Below, one piece after another: positions 45,505 to 56,407 of a stretch of 64,000 nt of DNA. The DNA is from Neonectria sp. B-13. Lineage: Eukaryota; Ascomycota; Sordariomycetes; Hypocreales; Nectriaceae. The translations under genes were made by a program, and so were the position numbers. The notes under the pieces are model-generated. The model did not search any database. It saw only the letters and a list, made by a program, of their open reading frames with translations, and was not told the origin of the DNA. The DNA is taken from contig NOKP01000006.1 in NCBI GenBank assembly GCA_002682825.1, forward strand, positions 806,001-870,000. Reading direction: 5' to 3'. Each line of letters starts with the position of its first letter. Position 1 is the stretch's first letter.

Positions 45505-46673
45505 GGGAGTTACCTCTAGTGTTGAGAGATGAATTTGGGAATTTCGGCTGCCGGGCGCTGAAGCCCTGGGAAACACCTGTATGCTGTTTTGCCGTGATGC
45601 CTCTTTGGTGTGTTTTCAGCTGTGTCCGCCAGCCCTGCAAAGTGGCTGCCGATGTGTTCTCTCACATGCTTCGCTCGCCTTGCCGGAGTGCCATGCGCAT
45701 TGTTCGCCCTACAAATGGGTTGCTTCGATGAGGATGACTCCCAGCCGCCCCCCACGGGTTGCCAGCGGCTCTAGACCAAGAGCCGCCAGCCACACGCAGG
45801 ACTATTACCAATGTGCGTGTCCTAATTTTGCGAGGGGGCCCGTTTTTGCGATTTGTGCGGCAGACGTGGCACGTCGTCCGGTAACCGTTGAGGTGAAGCG
45901 GCCTCAAGAAGAGACGGTGCTCGCTCGAGGCAATCCTGCGGCAATGCATTGCTGCCCAAGATATCAGCAATTGCAATTACGATGGAGGACCTAGTGTGAG
46001 AGGATGGTTATATCAAGACGGGGTTGCCTCCACTTGTGCAGCGCGCGAAATATACTTTTTGGTGTTATTAGAAGAGCAAGATTGCTTTTTCCCCATTATT
46101 CCGTGCTATCGTCCCGATTACGTACCTATCTCCATCTACCTATCCTGGGAGTCGGACCGGCAACCTATAGCAGCGAGCTACATACCCTGGCAGGGCTGAC
46201 GAGAGTTCACAAACGAGATGGATGATGGGCACCAAACGGAGGAGTGCGGAGACGATCCCCCAGTTGCAGGTTGAAAATCAATCAAAAGATACGAGAAGCC
46301 ACACGCGGGACATTGGGAAATGGGCAAGGCCAAGTTTCCGGGAACGGGATTGGAAATGATGAGAAGCCGGTGCGTGCCACGACCCCTTGCTTAGTAGGTA
46401 ATAGAGCTGAACCTTGTGTGAAGTGAGTGACTGGCGAAGTGCATTTCGGCTTTTTTCTTATTGTTGTTTGTTATTATTAATTTTCAACTTCAACGTCGAC
46501 ACGACAGACAGGGCTAGGAACCAAAACGGGAGAAGCGGACACGAATGCAGGGCGGAAATTACCCATGGCGGGTGTTTCGATTTGGCGGGATGGATGGGTT
46601 GGTCGCCTGAGATGCCCTTTGCCATTTGGTGTCTCCTGGGTTCGATGCCTTGCAGTGGTGAGTCCTGGAAGTG

Positions 46674-46691
46674 CAACAACAACAACAACAA
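46674..46691. repeat. CAA trinucleotide repeat
   Basis: Six tandem CAA units in non-coding DNA. Confidence 0.65.
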
Positions 46692-48060
46692 TGCGCATGC
46701 GCGGCATCTCCAAGCGAGGCAGGTCGGTCTGCTCCGTGGGAGAAAAAGGGGAGGAACGAGTGAAACCTGCAACACACGACACACGAAACAAAGCACCAAG
46801 CAGCAAGCAGCAGAAGCAGCAAGGATGAGTCGCTCAAAACCGAAGCCCTAGATGATTGATTGAAAAACCGGCACCTCCAAGCTGCGCCGCAGAACACACA
46901 GACGTCCAGGTTTCCAAGGGAAGAAGGTGGGCTTGGGGCGGGCGGCAGAACGGACGATGTCGGATCAGGAAGGCTTCCAGAAGCTCTGCCAGCGCCCGCA
47001 GAGTCGCCAGCGACCCCGGCAGGAAAGGGGTCCTACGTACCTCGCTTTGGTCGGGTGACAAGGAATCCGTCCGTTCGTTGACAACCAGCGACCGCGAACA
47101 GTGGCAGCGACAGACAGTGCAGTGACAGGCGGCCCCCGCGCGATCCACAGCGAGGGACCCCGACACCTGCGGCTTGGGAGCTCGCGAATCCAAGACATGG
47201 ATGGGCCCTGCGCCAGGGTTGATCAGTGGTCCAGCCAGCGGTTGAGTGGTGGTCCACTGCTGGTCAGTGGCCTGGGGTTCGGTTCCCTGGGGTGGATGGA
47301 TGGCCGGTCCCCTATCGAAATTGCAGTACTGCCACTGGACCGATAATCCGCGATCCATTTTGACGATGGTGTCTTGTTTGACGACGGGACAGAGTTCAAC
47401 ACCACGGGCAAGCCGTTGGGGCCGTCGTAATCGGTCGTGTTCTGGGCCGCGAAAGCTCCCAGCTTGATACGGCAAGCCAATTCCGTCGACTTGACCTCCC
47501 CCCTCCCCTGGCTCGCCTCACTTGCAGTTTGCTCTAATTAACCCCCCCAGCTCGCAGCAGCAGCTATGGACAGGCGTCATCATCAACACAATTATTTTTG
47601 GTTGTCGCTCGCCCGGTGTCCATTCCGGCTGGTCAGGCAACCAAGACAAGGCAAGGCAAATGCGCGCCCGGGTCTCGGTTCTGAAGTCAAGGCTTTCCCA
47701 TGGGCTCTCTGCGTGTCTGTCTCCCTGGCCGTCTCTCAGGGTTAGGAGACTAGCCAAGTAGCTAGTCCCGAGCCCAGATGGGAAACGCGGGCGGCGGCAA
47801 ATCGCCAAGTCCTACTGTAACCCCCCCGAAGAGCGACATACCTACCAAACCTACTACCGGCAAATCCATGTTTCTGTACGTACCCAAGATCGGCCACCGA
47901 GTGTGGGGTGGTGTGGCAGAGGTCGGTGGGACAGGGCCAGGCGGGTTTGAGGATGGGGCTGGCGGGCCGGGGGACCACAAGCCCACTGCCAGAAAAGCAT
48001 TGATTGCTTGCTTGTCGATGTGAGTGGGTGTGTGAGACCTTGGATGGAGTCTTGGGCGTT

Positions 48061-48093
48061 GAAAGAGAGAGAAAACGAGAGAGAGAGAGAGGG
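48061..48093. repeat. GA-rich simple repeat
   Basis: GAGA tract with a short interruption (AAAAC) in non-coding DNA. Confidence 0.6.
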
Positions 48094-50049
48094 AGACCCC
48101 AGAGTCCAGAGTCCAGATGGAGCGAGAGAAACCTTGGCGGCCAATTGCCATGATGCTATCCCCCTAGGTTCTACGCGCAGCGGCAGCGCAGCCCCCTTCG
48201 TTCGACGCCATCCAACGCAAGGCATCGAGCGTTACCCGTCCCGGGACCCGGGCTGATTGGGCGACGTTGCAACTCCATTGGAACCCCCTGCTTTTGAGCT
48301 GCTGGCAAGACTTCGGGGGAAGCTAGGCAGCAGAAATAAGAAACCCAGTCGGCCAATGTCGAGTCAATGCGACGTGATCCATGGCTCGTGCCGGGAAGTG
48401 GATTGGCGTGAAGGGATCTTGGGACGATTGGTCTGGGCGAGGCATTGGTTATGGAAGGATTACAGCAGTCCGTGCTCTGCTTTAGCAAACGACTGCGACT
48501 AAGTAACTAACAGCACAGCACGGGACAAGTACCTAGGATATCTGGCTGGCCGGCCGGCATGGAATCGTCATGGCTGGTGGTTGTGGTGTGTGGATGCGCC
48601 CATCCTTCTGGACATCTTGACCAACGGCTATTCGTCGAGTGCTCTCTCTGCCGGTTCCATCATCATCAGCAACATCATCGACGGACACACGGACGCACAC
48701 GGCAACGGGCTATCGTGCTGCAGACCACTTGCAGAGCGATTAGGCTGACGCATTTCGCAGCTTCCCATGGCACAAGAGGGGTCCAGGTCCAGCAGAGCCT
48801 CGGAGGCGCAACGCGACTACTACACACAGTCATCCGCCCGTAATACGGTTTCAATCCTGCCGAAGATCTTTTAGCTTCGGTATTCGCAACAGGTATCGTA
48901 GGCCTTCTCTGGACGTACGGCGCGGTGTACACGCCCGATCGCACAGGAGGCACTGCAACCTCCATTCGCGCCGCTGATTCCTCCCGATACCGATGGCCGA
49001 TTCTGCTCGCCGGGTGGTCGACGACGAACCAACTAACCCAGCTGCACCAGCCTGGTTCCGGCATGGCTCAGCTTGGGCTTCCACCGTCTTTGTTCTTTTT
49101 TCCCCTGCGTCTCCCATCCATCCAACCATGCATCCATCCATCATGTTTGTCTGTGCTGGCCGGAGACCCGCTGCTATCTGCTCTTTCTCTCTCAACGCTC
49201 AACGTGCCCCGGCTCGTTTGCTGTGCAAGGCCAAGCTCCAGCCCAAGCTCCCCCCCCCACCTCCTCCACTATTCAAAGCTCGCCCGCAAACAACGAACCT
49301 CCCGCCTTTCTTGGCCCATGAGATGAGGTCACCGAGGCTCTCCAATCCCCCAAAGCTGAAGCTCCCGAGGCACCACCAGCGAAAAGAGAAAAAAGAGCTC
49401 CAGGGGTTTTCTGCCACACCCGCCTCCACTCCCGTCGCCATGTCTCTCTTTTCTCTGCCAGGTTGTCCATTAGTTAATCGCCAATGCACACGTTCCCTTA
49501 GGACCTCAGCAGTGCCCCTTCCGCCCTACCGTTGTACCCTCTTCAAAGTACTTGCTCCCCATGCTCCATTCCATCCCCTCGTCGTCCTTTGCCGCTCGTC
49601 GTCCTTTGCCGCTCGTCAGCCCCGAACGAGGCGATGACGCCGCCGCTTTCGACGCCCCGTTCCAGCACTTGATCACTCTTTGTGGCGTACTCGCGCTGGC
49701 TGGAGGTGCGCTGGCTTGCACTTGCACTTGCACTGGGCCCTGCTTCCCGATGGTTCGTGCTCCACGCACTCGTTGCTCCTTTGGTTGATTGCTCCCGTCC
49801 TCTGGTCCCGGCCCCGGGCACATCTCCGCTGGCGTGGCCAACTTCAAGACCCAAGTCCCCCAGGTCCGTGGATCCTTTCATGCAAGTGCTGTGGCAGCTG
49901 TGCGTCGTCCCTGAAGGTCCTCTCTCTCCATTCCGCTTCAGGACACCGGCCAAGCAGCTGGCTGTCCTGTTTGAATCCCCCGTTCCATTGCCCAGCTTTG
50001 CCATGTCATGTCGTCTTTTTTCCCGTGTGCAAGTGGACACCCACCCTTA

Positions 50050-50083
50050 TCCCATCCCATCCCGTCCTATCCCATCCCATCCT
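50050..50083. repeat. CCCAT pentamer repeat, first copy
   Basis: About six copies of TCCCA/TCCTA. A second tract of the same unit lies about 350 nt further on. Confidence 0.65.
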
Positions 50084-50369
50084 CATCTTGCCCGACACTT
50101 GGACCATCCACGATGCTCCTCTTCAACTGTCAACTCGCGCATCACGAGCCAAGGTGTGCTAATGCTCAGCCCCGGTCCCTGGCTGCCCTCCCCTGCCCGT
50201 CCATGCCCTTGTCCACCATCCTTCTTCCTCTGATTCCTCTGCTTCCTCCTCCTCCTGGTAGCCCGTCGTCGTCTCCACTAACTATCCCATCCCACTCGCT
50301 CCATCCCTGTCTGTGAGATCGACTTTCTGACCTGCTACTCCATGTAGTACTTACAACAACACCGCGCCC

Positions 50370-50389
50370 AGACAGACAGACAGACAGAC
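50370..50389. repeat. AGAC tetramer repeat
   Basis: Five tandem AGAC units in non-coding DNA. Confidence 0.65.
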
Positions 50390-50435
50390 GGCATGCCGCA
50401 TGCGCCAACCGCCAACCACCAACCACCACCCCAAC

Positions 50436-50481
50436 CCATCCCATCCCATCACGTCCCATCCCATCCCATTCCATTACATCC
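50436..50481. repeat. CCCAT pentamer repeat, second copy
   Basis: About nine copies of CCCAT with a few changed bases, the same unit as the tract at 50050-50083. Confidence 0.65.
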
Positions 50482-51224
50482 CAACCCCGGGGATGCGCTG
50501 CGTCAGGCCCTTGCCCTGGGCTTGACCTTCCATGGCCCTTGCAACCCGCACCCCTGGACATTCTAGAAGCCTAATGATACCCCTTTGGACTTGGCCCCAA
50601 AAGAGAGATGTGATGATATGTAGTTGCCAGTTTCAGGTCCACGTTGCCCTCGCTCACTCTGGGGCACGAGTCTACCTTCGTACACCTTTTCCCTTCCGCC
50701 TTCCGCCTCACTTGCAATGTGCGCTTTGGAGCCTCACCTTTCTTCCCTTGTGTTGCCCCTAGAGCCACTCACCACTCACTCACCACTCACACGCCCCCCT
50801 TCCCAAGTTCCCCCCCAATCCCCCTCCTCCATCTCACCTCCTCCGAGACCATATATATCTACTGGTTGGACGAGCTCCCCTCCACTTGACAACTTCCTGT
50901 GTCACTGCACTTCCCAAATCGTCCACGTACTCTTTGCCTTCAAATCCTTTTCAAGAACTGTCTGCCTCTTTCGACTGTGTGTTGCAATTGCATCTCCTCA
51001 CCTTCTCACATCTGGTCCTGGTCCTGGTTAGCAAACCTGGTCGCCGTCCTGCTTGCCCGCCTTCTTATACCATACGGTCCTTGGCCATCCTCTGCCCGCC
51101 TGCTGTAGTTGAGCTATAGCTTAACCCAGCCTTATCTCCCCCGGCTCTACAACCCAGGTCGCTCGCTCCGTCTTCCCAGAGTTGACTTGTGCTGGCGCAA
51201 CATCAACGCATTCCTTGTTACAAT

Positions 51225-51971
51225 ATGGGATCCAGCTACGGTTACGCCCCTTGGTACGAGGCTTCACCACCGCAAGACTACGGTTCTCCAACTGCGGATC
51301 CATTCGACTATCACCAGTCCGTATCTCTTGCCCGGTACCCCAGCTCCTCGGGAAGTTCGCAGACATCTTCTATTCCCGACTCTCCTTTGGGTTTGTACAC
51401 CCTCCACGACTCGGCCATGGGCGACCCCGCGTACCAGCAGCACCAACACCTCACCTCTGCCCCGTCCAACTTGGAAGACACCGTTACTCCCCGGAGCGAA
51501 TCGTGCGTTCCCTTCAACTGCAATGCCTCTTTCGTTGAAACCAATACTGACTCTCTCTCCAGCAGCGCCCCCGGCCGCGACTGGCCCGTCTTCTGCCTCT
51601 CGCCCGGCTGCAATGCACGCCCGTTCAGGCGATGCGCCGATCTTCAGAGGCACTATAGAAACACGCACGCGCCGGAATCGCTCAAGGATAGCTACTGGTG
51701 CGACTACCCGCGGTGCACCCGCTTCCGCGAGCCTTTCCACCGCCGCGACCACTTCCGCGACCACCTGCGTGAGTACCACCGCGAGGATATCCAGAAGCGC
51801 GGCGATACCGTCAACGAGGACTGGCTCGAGGGCCGTTATCTGCCATCTACTTGGTGGCGATGCCACCGCTGCCTCGTCCGCGTTTACATCTCCCGGCACG
51901 GCTTCGAATGCCCCGGGTGTAAGACGTCGTGCGAGCCCAAGCGCAAGGAGAAGCGTCGAAGCAAGACTTGA
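51225..51971 (+). CDS. C2H2 zinc-finger protein with C-terminal Cys-pair ribbon
   Basis: The frame from ATG 51225 encodes 248 aa if unspliced. A likely 60-nt intron (51503-51562: GTGCGT donor, TACTGAC branch point, CTCCAG acceptor) would give 228 aa and keep the frame. The N-terminal half is rich in Ser, Tyr, Pro and Gln. Two C2H2 fingers follow, both with C-x4-C and H-x4-H spacing: FCLSPGCNARPFRRCADL...HYRNTH and WCDYPRCTRFREPF...HLREYH. After a DWLEGRYLPSTWWRCHRC stretch comes a second Cys-pair element (CHRC...CPGC) that may form a zinc ribbon, then a basic tail (KRKEKRRSKT) that could be a nuclear signal. Probable DNA-binding regulator. The long upstream region fits a regulated gene. Targets are unknown. 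Confidence 0.8.
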   Translation: MGSSYGYAPWYEASPPQDYGSPTADPFDYHQSVSLARYPSSSGSSQTSSIPDSPLGLYTLHDSAMGDPAYQQHQHLTSAPSNLEDTVTPRSESCVPFNCNASFVETNTDSLSSSAPGRDWPVFCLSPGCNARPFRRCADLQRHYRNTHAPESLKDSYWCDYPRCTRFREPFHRRDHFRDHLREYHREDIQKRGDTVNEDWLEGRYLPSTWWRCHRCLVRVYISRHGFECPGCKTSCEPKRKEKRRSKT

Positions 51972-53446
51972 GGGCCGTCTGTCAAGAACCTTCTTCATCA
52001 ACCATCTTTCGGCATTCGTTACCAGATCCGTCGTCGTCCTTGTCACTGCCGCCGCCATGGAGAACCCGTCTCGCATGCCACATCTCTGGCACACGAGACC
52101 GGCTGCCCCAGAATCAACCTTGTTCCTTGATCGACAAGACATGTGGACAAGCTGAACAATCGGCAACCGCCGTCCTCCTTCGCCCTCTCTCTCTCCGCTG
52201 CGCTGCGTAGCTTCATATCGAGGCTGCAGTGGTAGGACCACCACCACCACCTCTCCGGCGCGGCAGTGACGGCATCTAGGCGTTTTTTCCACTTTCACCC
52301 CCTCCGCGTCTGCCTCACGACCTCAGCCGGCCCCTCCATCAGATTTCCCCTCCGCTACCTTATCGAAACAGCGTGCTCTCTCGCTCCAACCATTCACCGC
52401 ACTCGTTCTTCGCTCTTCCTTTTCTCTTTTGTTTTCCCCTTGTTACGCATCACACCGTCACCGCAACCCTGACGGAACGGCGCAATGCATCCCTGCATGA
52501 CGCTGTCCCGCACCCATGCACCAGTCCCGCACGCTTCGCATGCAGATCAGCCTCGCGGCTGACTGAGAGAATTGTTCTAGAAGCGGGGGCGAAGGTTGCG
52601 GTGGCTGGGGGCTGTGCATCTGCCTTCCTCTCTGGGCCCTGGCCCAGGTCGCGTTCTTGGGGGCCGGGGTTTGATCGTCGCTCTCGTCATGCAGCTCGTT
52701 GGGCTCGGGCTCGACGGGGGCAGTGAAGATAAGGGAGGGGCGACGTTTTTGTTCTTCCGAGCCTTCTCCTTCTTTTCCTCTTTTGTCTTGGCTCGCTTTT
52801 CGCTTACGCTTACGCCTCTTCCCTTTTATGCTTGTTGTATACGTGGCTATGTTGTGATGACTTTACTAGAGGGATAGATAGATACCGGGAGTTTTTTGCT
52901 TTGGCTTGTTTTCTCTTGTCTTCCTTGTTGGCGCATTGGGTGGGTGGTCTTTGAACAGATGATGATGTACGGATACAAATGCGGGGATGTGGTTGTATGC
53001 TAGGTACCTCGGCGATAGACTACTCGTTACAGACTACAATACAGTACAGATGAGATCAGATCAACCTGGTTACATTAAGAAATACATCGTGTTATGCTTT
53101 TCTGCAGTTGAGTTAGCGTGCTACATGTGAACATTGACAACACATTCCTCCCGTAGGCAGACGCGGACAGCGAGACTAGACACTCTTGTGACGCCGTCCC
53201 GTCCCTCCATTACCAGCTCAGCTCGGCGAAGCCACCCGCCGCCACTCAGCTCGAGGCGGATTCCTTCCCCGAGCGATCGCAATCCATGTCGACATGTCTT
53301 CCCCAGGCCCAGGTGACACAGCACTCAGCACGCACAGCACGCACCACAACTTCGAATCACACCGCGCATCGCAGTGATCACCCACCGCAATCGTAACCCG
53401 AGCCCGTGACCTCGCCCTTCCTGCAGCCATCCCCCTTTCCACCTAA
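51972..53446. other. Intergenic between convergent genes
   Basis: 3' flanks of the zinc-finger gene (+) and of the AT-hook gene (-). The frame at 51929-52210 and others have no support. AT-richer between 52850 and 53130. Confidence 0.55.
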
Positions 53447-55582
53447 CTAACCCTCGCAGCATTCCTCAATTGGGTCGTCATTATAGTCCGGCATCGCGCG
53501 GAAATCCGGCCGTCCACCACCCCTGCGCTTCCTTGGCCGGCCCCTGCTCCTCTTAGTCGACTGCAATTGCATGGGTCTCGTGTTGGTAGGCGGTAGACTA
53601 GCTAATCTTCCGACAAAGGCGCTGGGTTGGTGGAACTTGACATCGGAGTGCTGCGGCTTGGGCGAGCCAACGTGGGCGGTGTTGGAGTTGGCTGTGTCGG
53701 TTGTGTCGGTTTGGGCGACGTCAGATGAGCCATAATCGTTAGCACAGGAAGAACTGTCTAGGGAGTCCATCGCCAAGCTTGTAATTGAGGCTGGGCTCAT
53801 AGAAGGATTGTCTCGTGATGTCGAAGGTGGCTCTGCAACATCGCTTGGAAGACCAGCGGTGGCTCGGTACAGATCGTCTGCTGTCTGCTGTTGTGCTTCG
53901 TGGCGTGCTTTCCGATTAATTTCGGTACAGTCTTCGTCAAAGACAAATCTCTTCCAAATCTCGTCCTCGTCCACTACGTCTTCTTCTGGGCTGTCGTTTT
54001 CTTCCAGTTGCCATTTCTCTTCTTCCATCACCAGTAAGTCTATCAAGTCTTGGACATTTGGGGCTTTGGGCAACTCGGCTCTCGAGGGGAGAAGTAGATC
54101 ATCGCCAGCCTTCGTACATCTCTCGCCTCCTGCATGGTTGAAGCTCATGGTTTGGGTCGTGGGCGAGAATGTTCTAGAACCTTCATCAAGTCCCGAGCTG
54201 TGCTGTTCTGAGAACACAAGTAGATGTGATGCAGGGCGAATACTGGCTGAGGAGGCGCTATCAGACGGAACTGGGGTTGATGGGCCTGTTGGAGGCAATC
54301 CGTTACTATCGCTCGCTATGCATCTCTTGTCGGCGGTCTCGCAGGCGCTTGGCAACAGCGACCAGTCTTCCGAACCATCTCGATAGTGGCTGATACCAGG
54401 GCTTATTGATGGTAAAGACTGACCATCTTCTCGAGTATCGGGGTTGCTTTGTGGGCGACTGCAATCCCTTGCATTGAGCCAATGGTTCCACTGAGAATCA
54501 TCGCCTGTAACACGACCGGATGTATGGCTGGGGGCACCGATCTGAGCAACCACACTGTCGACATCCTCAGGGACGGGAGAACGAATATCGAATAGGGCAA
54601 GCCTCCTCCCTCGAGTAGGCTGAGGGTGATGAATGATAGGCGGCGAGGACGTGACAACATATCTTGGCCGGTCTGGCGTTTTCTCTCTTCGTCTATCAAT
54701 GCGTCCAAGTGAGAAATTCTCGGGTTCGTTTGAGGGGCTCGTCGTTCGAGCTTGATATTCAAAATCGGAAGAAGCGGTCTCGGGAACGCCCGAGGATGGC
54801 TGGACAGGGCGAAGAGCACTCGGTGGTGAGTTGGAACATATGCCTGTGTTGCTTGAACAACCTTGCTGGGATGCCCACGCCTCAAATGTTGGAAGAGGGC
54901 GGTCCTGACTCGTGAAGCTTCTCACAGTATTGCTGTCTCGGCTCCATCGAAGATCCTGGTTGCCGATTCTAATGTTCATCTGGTCGTTATTGTCGAATAG
55001 ATTTATATTACCCTTCGCGTTGCTGCCCTTCTGCGGCAAATCGGAAATCCTCTTCCTCTTGACTGGTCTCGAATCGACATCTGGAGGGGCTGGCTTGCGG
55101 GTATCACCTCCCTGCCAAGAGAAGTCGGCCAGGATCGGTTTTTGAAAGCTGACTCCTGTCCAGTCATTTTTCTCGAGAAGCTTTCTGCGCTTTGCGTCGA
55201 GGTTGACGCTTGAATTTTCTTGCTTAGAAGGCGATTTTCTCGTATTGTGCGAATCCACGCTCTGTTTTCCGAGGTCCGGGCCGGCACGTTGACCCAAGGC
55301 TGTGACTGCGGTGTCTCCCTTGCCATCTCGCTGAGTGAATAACCGTTTCCTGGATGCTGTCTGCTTCTTCCTAGCAGGAGACGGGGTCTGCTGCTGGTCT
55401 TGAGCTTGAGGGCTTCGCGGGATGTAATCGGGAATAAAGGAAGACGCTTGAAGACTCCTCTTTGAAGTAGCTTCACTCTTGCGAGCCCGAGCCTTTGCGA
55501 AGTACTGCTTCTGACGAGCAGCATCCTTGTCCCATCCCTTGCGCCGAGAATGGCGAGCGAGAGCGCCTTCAGTCCAGTTCAT
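53447..55582 (-). CDS. AT-hook protein, otherwise unknown (fungal)
   Basis: One frame of 711 aa from the ATG at 55582 (MNWTEGALARHSRRKGW). The frame is open 213 nt further upstream, but that part is hydrophobic and has no conserved look, so the internal ATG is preferred. The N-terminus, with its basic RQKQYFAKARARKSE segment, is like the opening of a widespread fungal family of unknown function. Most of the chain is disordered and rich in Ser, Pro and Asp. An acidic stretch lies at about 495-535 (EEEKWQLEENDSPEEDVVDE and on), followed by DEIWKRFVFDEDC. Near the C-terminus, RSRGRPRKRRGGGRP is an AT-hook that would bind the minor groove of A/T-rich DNA. Likely nuclear. It ends at a TAG codon. 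No introns are needed. Divergent from the coiled-coil gene. Confidence 0.8.
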   Translation of the reverse strand: MNWTEGALARHSRRKGWDKDAARQKQYFAKARARKSEATSKRSLQASSFIPDYIPRSPQAQDQQQTPSPARKKQTASRKRLFTQRDGKGDTAVTALGQRAGPDLGKQSVDSHNTRKSPSKQENSSVNLDAKRRKLLEKNDWTGVSFQKPILADFSWQGGDTRKPAPPDVDSRPVKRKRISDLPQKGSNAKGNINLFDNNDQMNIRIGNQDLRWSRDSNTVRSFTSQDRPLPTFEAWASQQGCSSNTGICSNSPPSALRPVQPSSGVPETASSDFEYQARTTSPSNEPENFSLGRIDRRREKTPDRPRYVVTSSPPIIHHPQPTRGRRLALFDIRSPVPEDVDSVVAQIGAPSHTSGRVTGDDSQWNHWLNARDCSRPQSNPDTREDGQSLPSISPGISHYRDGSEDWSLLPSACETADKRCIASDSNGLPPTGPSTPVPSDSASSASIRPASHLLVFSEQHSSGLDEGSRTFSPTTQTMSFNHAGGERCTKAGDDLLLPSRAELPKAPNVQDLIDLLVMEEEKWQLEENDSPEEDVVDEDEIWKRFVFDEDCTEINRKARHEAQQQTADDLYRATAGLPSDVAEPPSTSRDNPSMSPASITSLAMDSLDSSSCANDYGSSDVAQTDTTDTANSNTAHVGSPKPQHSDVKFHQPSAFVGRLASLPPTNTRPMQLQSTKRSRGRPRKRRGGGRPDFRAMPDYNDDPIEECCEG

Positions 55583-56407
55583 CTGCGAAGAAGGTTTGGT
55601 GAACGCTGAGGGCGCGATATTGGTGGTGGTAGAGAAGAAGAAGATGAAGGAGAAGATGAAAGAAGAAGCAAGTTGTGTTGCGAGGGAAAGTGAGAGCCAG
55701 GCGAGCGTTTGGAAGCGACACCTGCCTCGCAGCCCGCAACTGATGGGTGGCAGCTGGTTCCAGCTGTCGTCGTCATGGCTTTGCCCTGTCACCACACAGC
55801 AACTTTATGCTTGAGACGTGCAGCTTGCGAATAAACGCTAGAGCGAGAAGAAAACCTTGAGATCCAAGAACGAAACAAGAGCCAATATTGAAAAACATTA
55901 CTGGTCTTGCCTATTTTTGGGCTCCATTGTGCAGTGCAACAGACCGTCGAGCGGAAAGCTGTGGCTGAGTGATACAGCCGAGGAGCATCATGGGGGCTTT
56001 CGGTGTAAGAGATCCGGGCAACTCCCTAAAGGGAGACGCTCAAAACTATATGTTGCTTGTATCATGGAGAAGATCCATATAGTCACAGTATTTCACCAAG
56101 GCGATAGACCTGCCCACTGTCCGATTACGAATTATCAAGCAAAAAGGCCCAACCCTTACTTACTGACAACAACATTCCTCGTGAGATCAAACACAAAAGT
56201 GGGTTACACGGTAGTTACATGCGCGCCCCTCGCACTACGCACTGTGCTGCACTGGCCAGCTAAGCTTCAGGCGGATGACGGAGCTTCCCATATCGCCAAG
56301 CCAGCAACCATCAACACCTACACTTGGTGACACCTTTTCCATTCACCAAGACACGGTATCCTTCACCAACCACTTTCTACGGCAGCATTCTGCAACCCTA
56401 GCTCGCC
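55583..56407. other. Divergent promoter region
   Basis: 825 nt between the AT-hook gene (-) and the coiled-coil gene (+). Probable shared upstream region. No specific sites assigned. Confidence 0.55.

Larger units (their letters stand above)
45294..51224. other. Long gene-free stretch before the zinc-finger gene
   Basis: About 5.9 kb without a supported gene. The right half (about 49000-51200) is strongly C/T-rich on the plus strand, which opens long but accidental frames (for example 48993-49637 and 49682-50233). It probably holds an extended promoter and leader of the zinc-finger gene. Several simple repeats occur and are listed separately. Confidence 0.5.

Noticed and set aside
48993..50233. 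Long overlapping plus-strand frames in C/T-rich DNA
   Set aside because: Pyrimidine-rich DNA has few stops in any frame; the frames overlap one another and have no domains.
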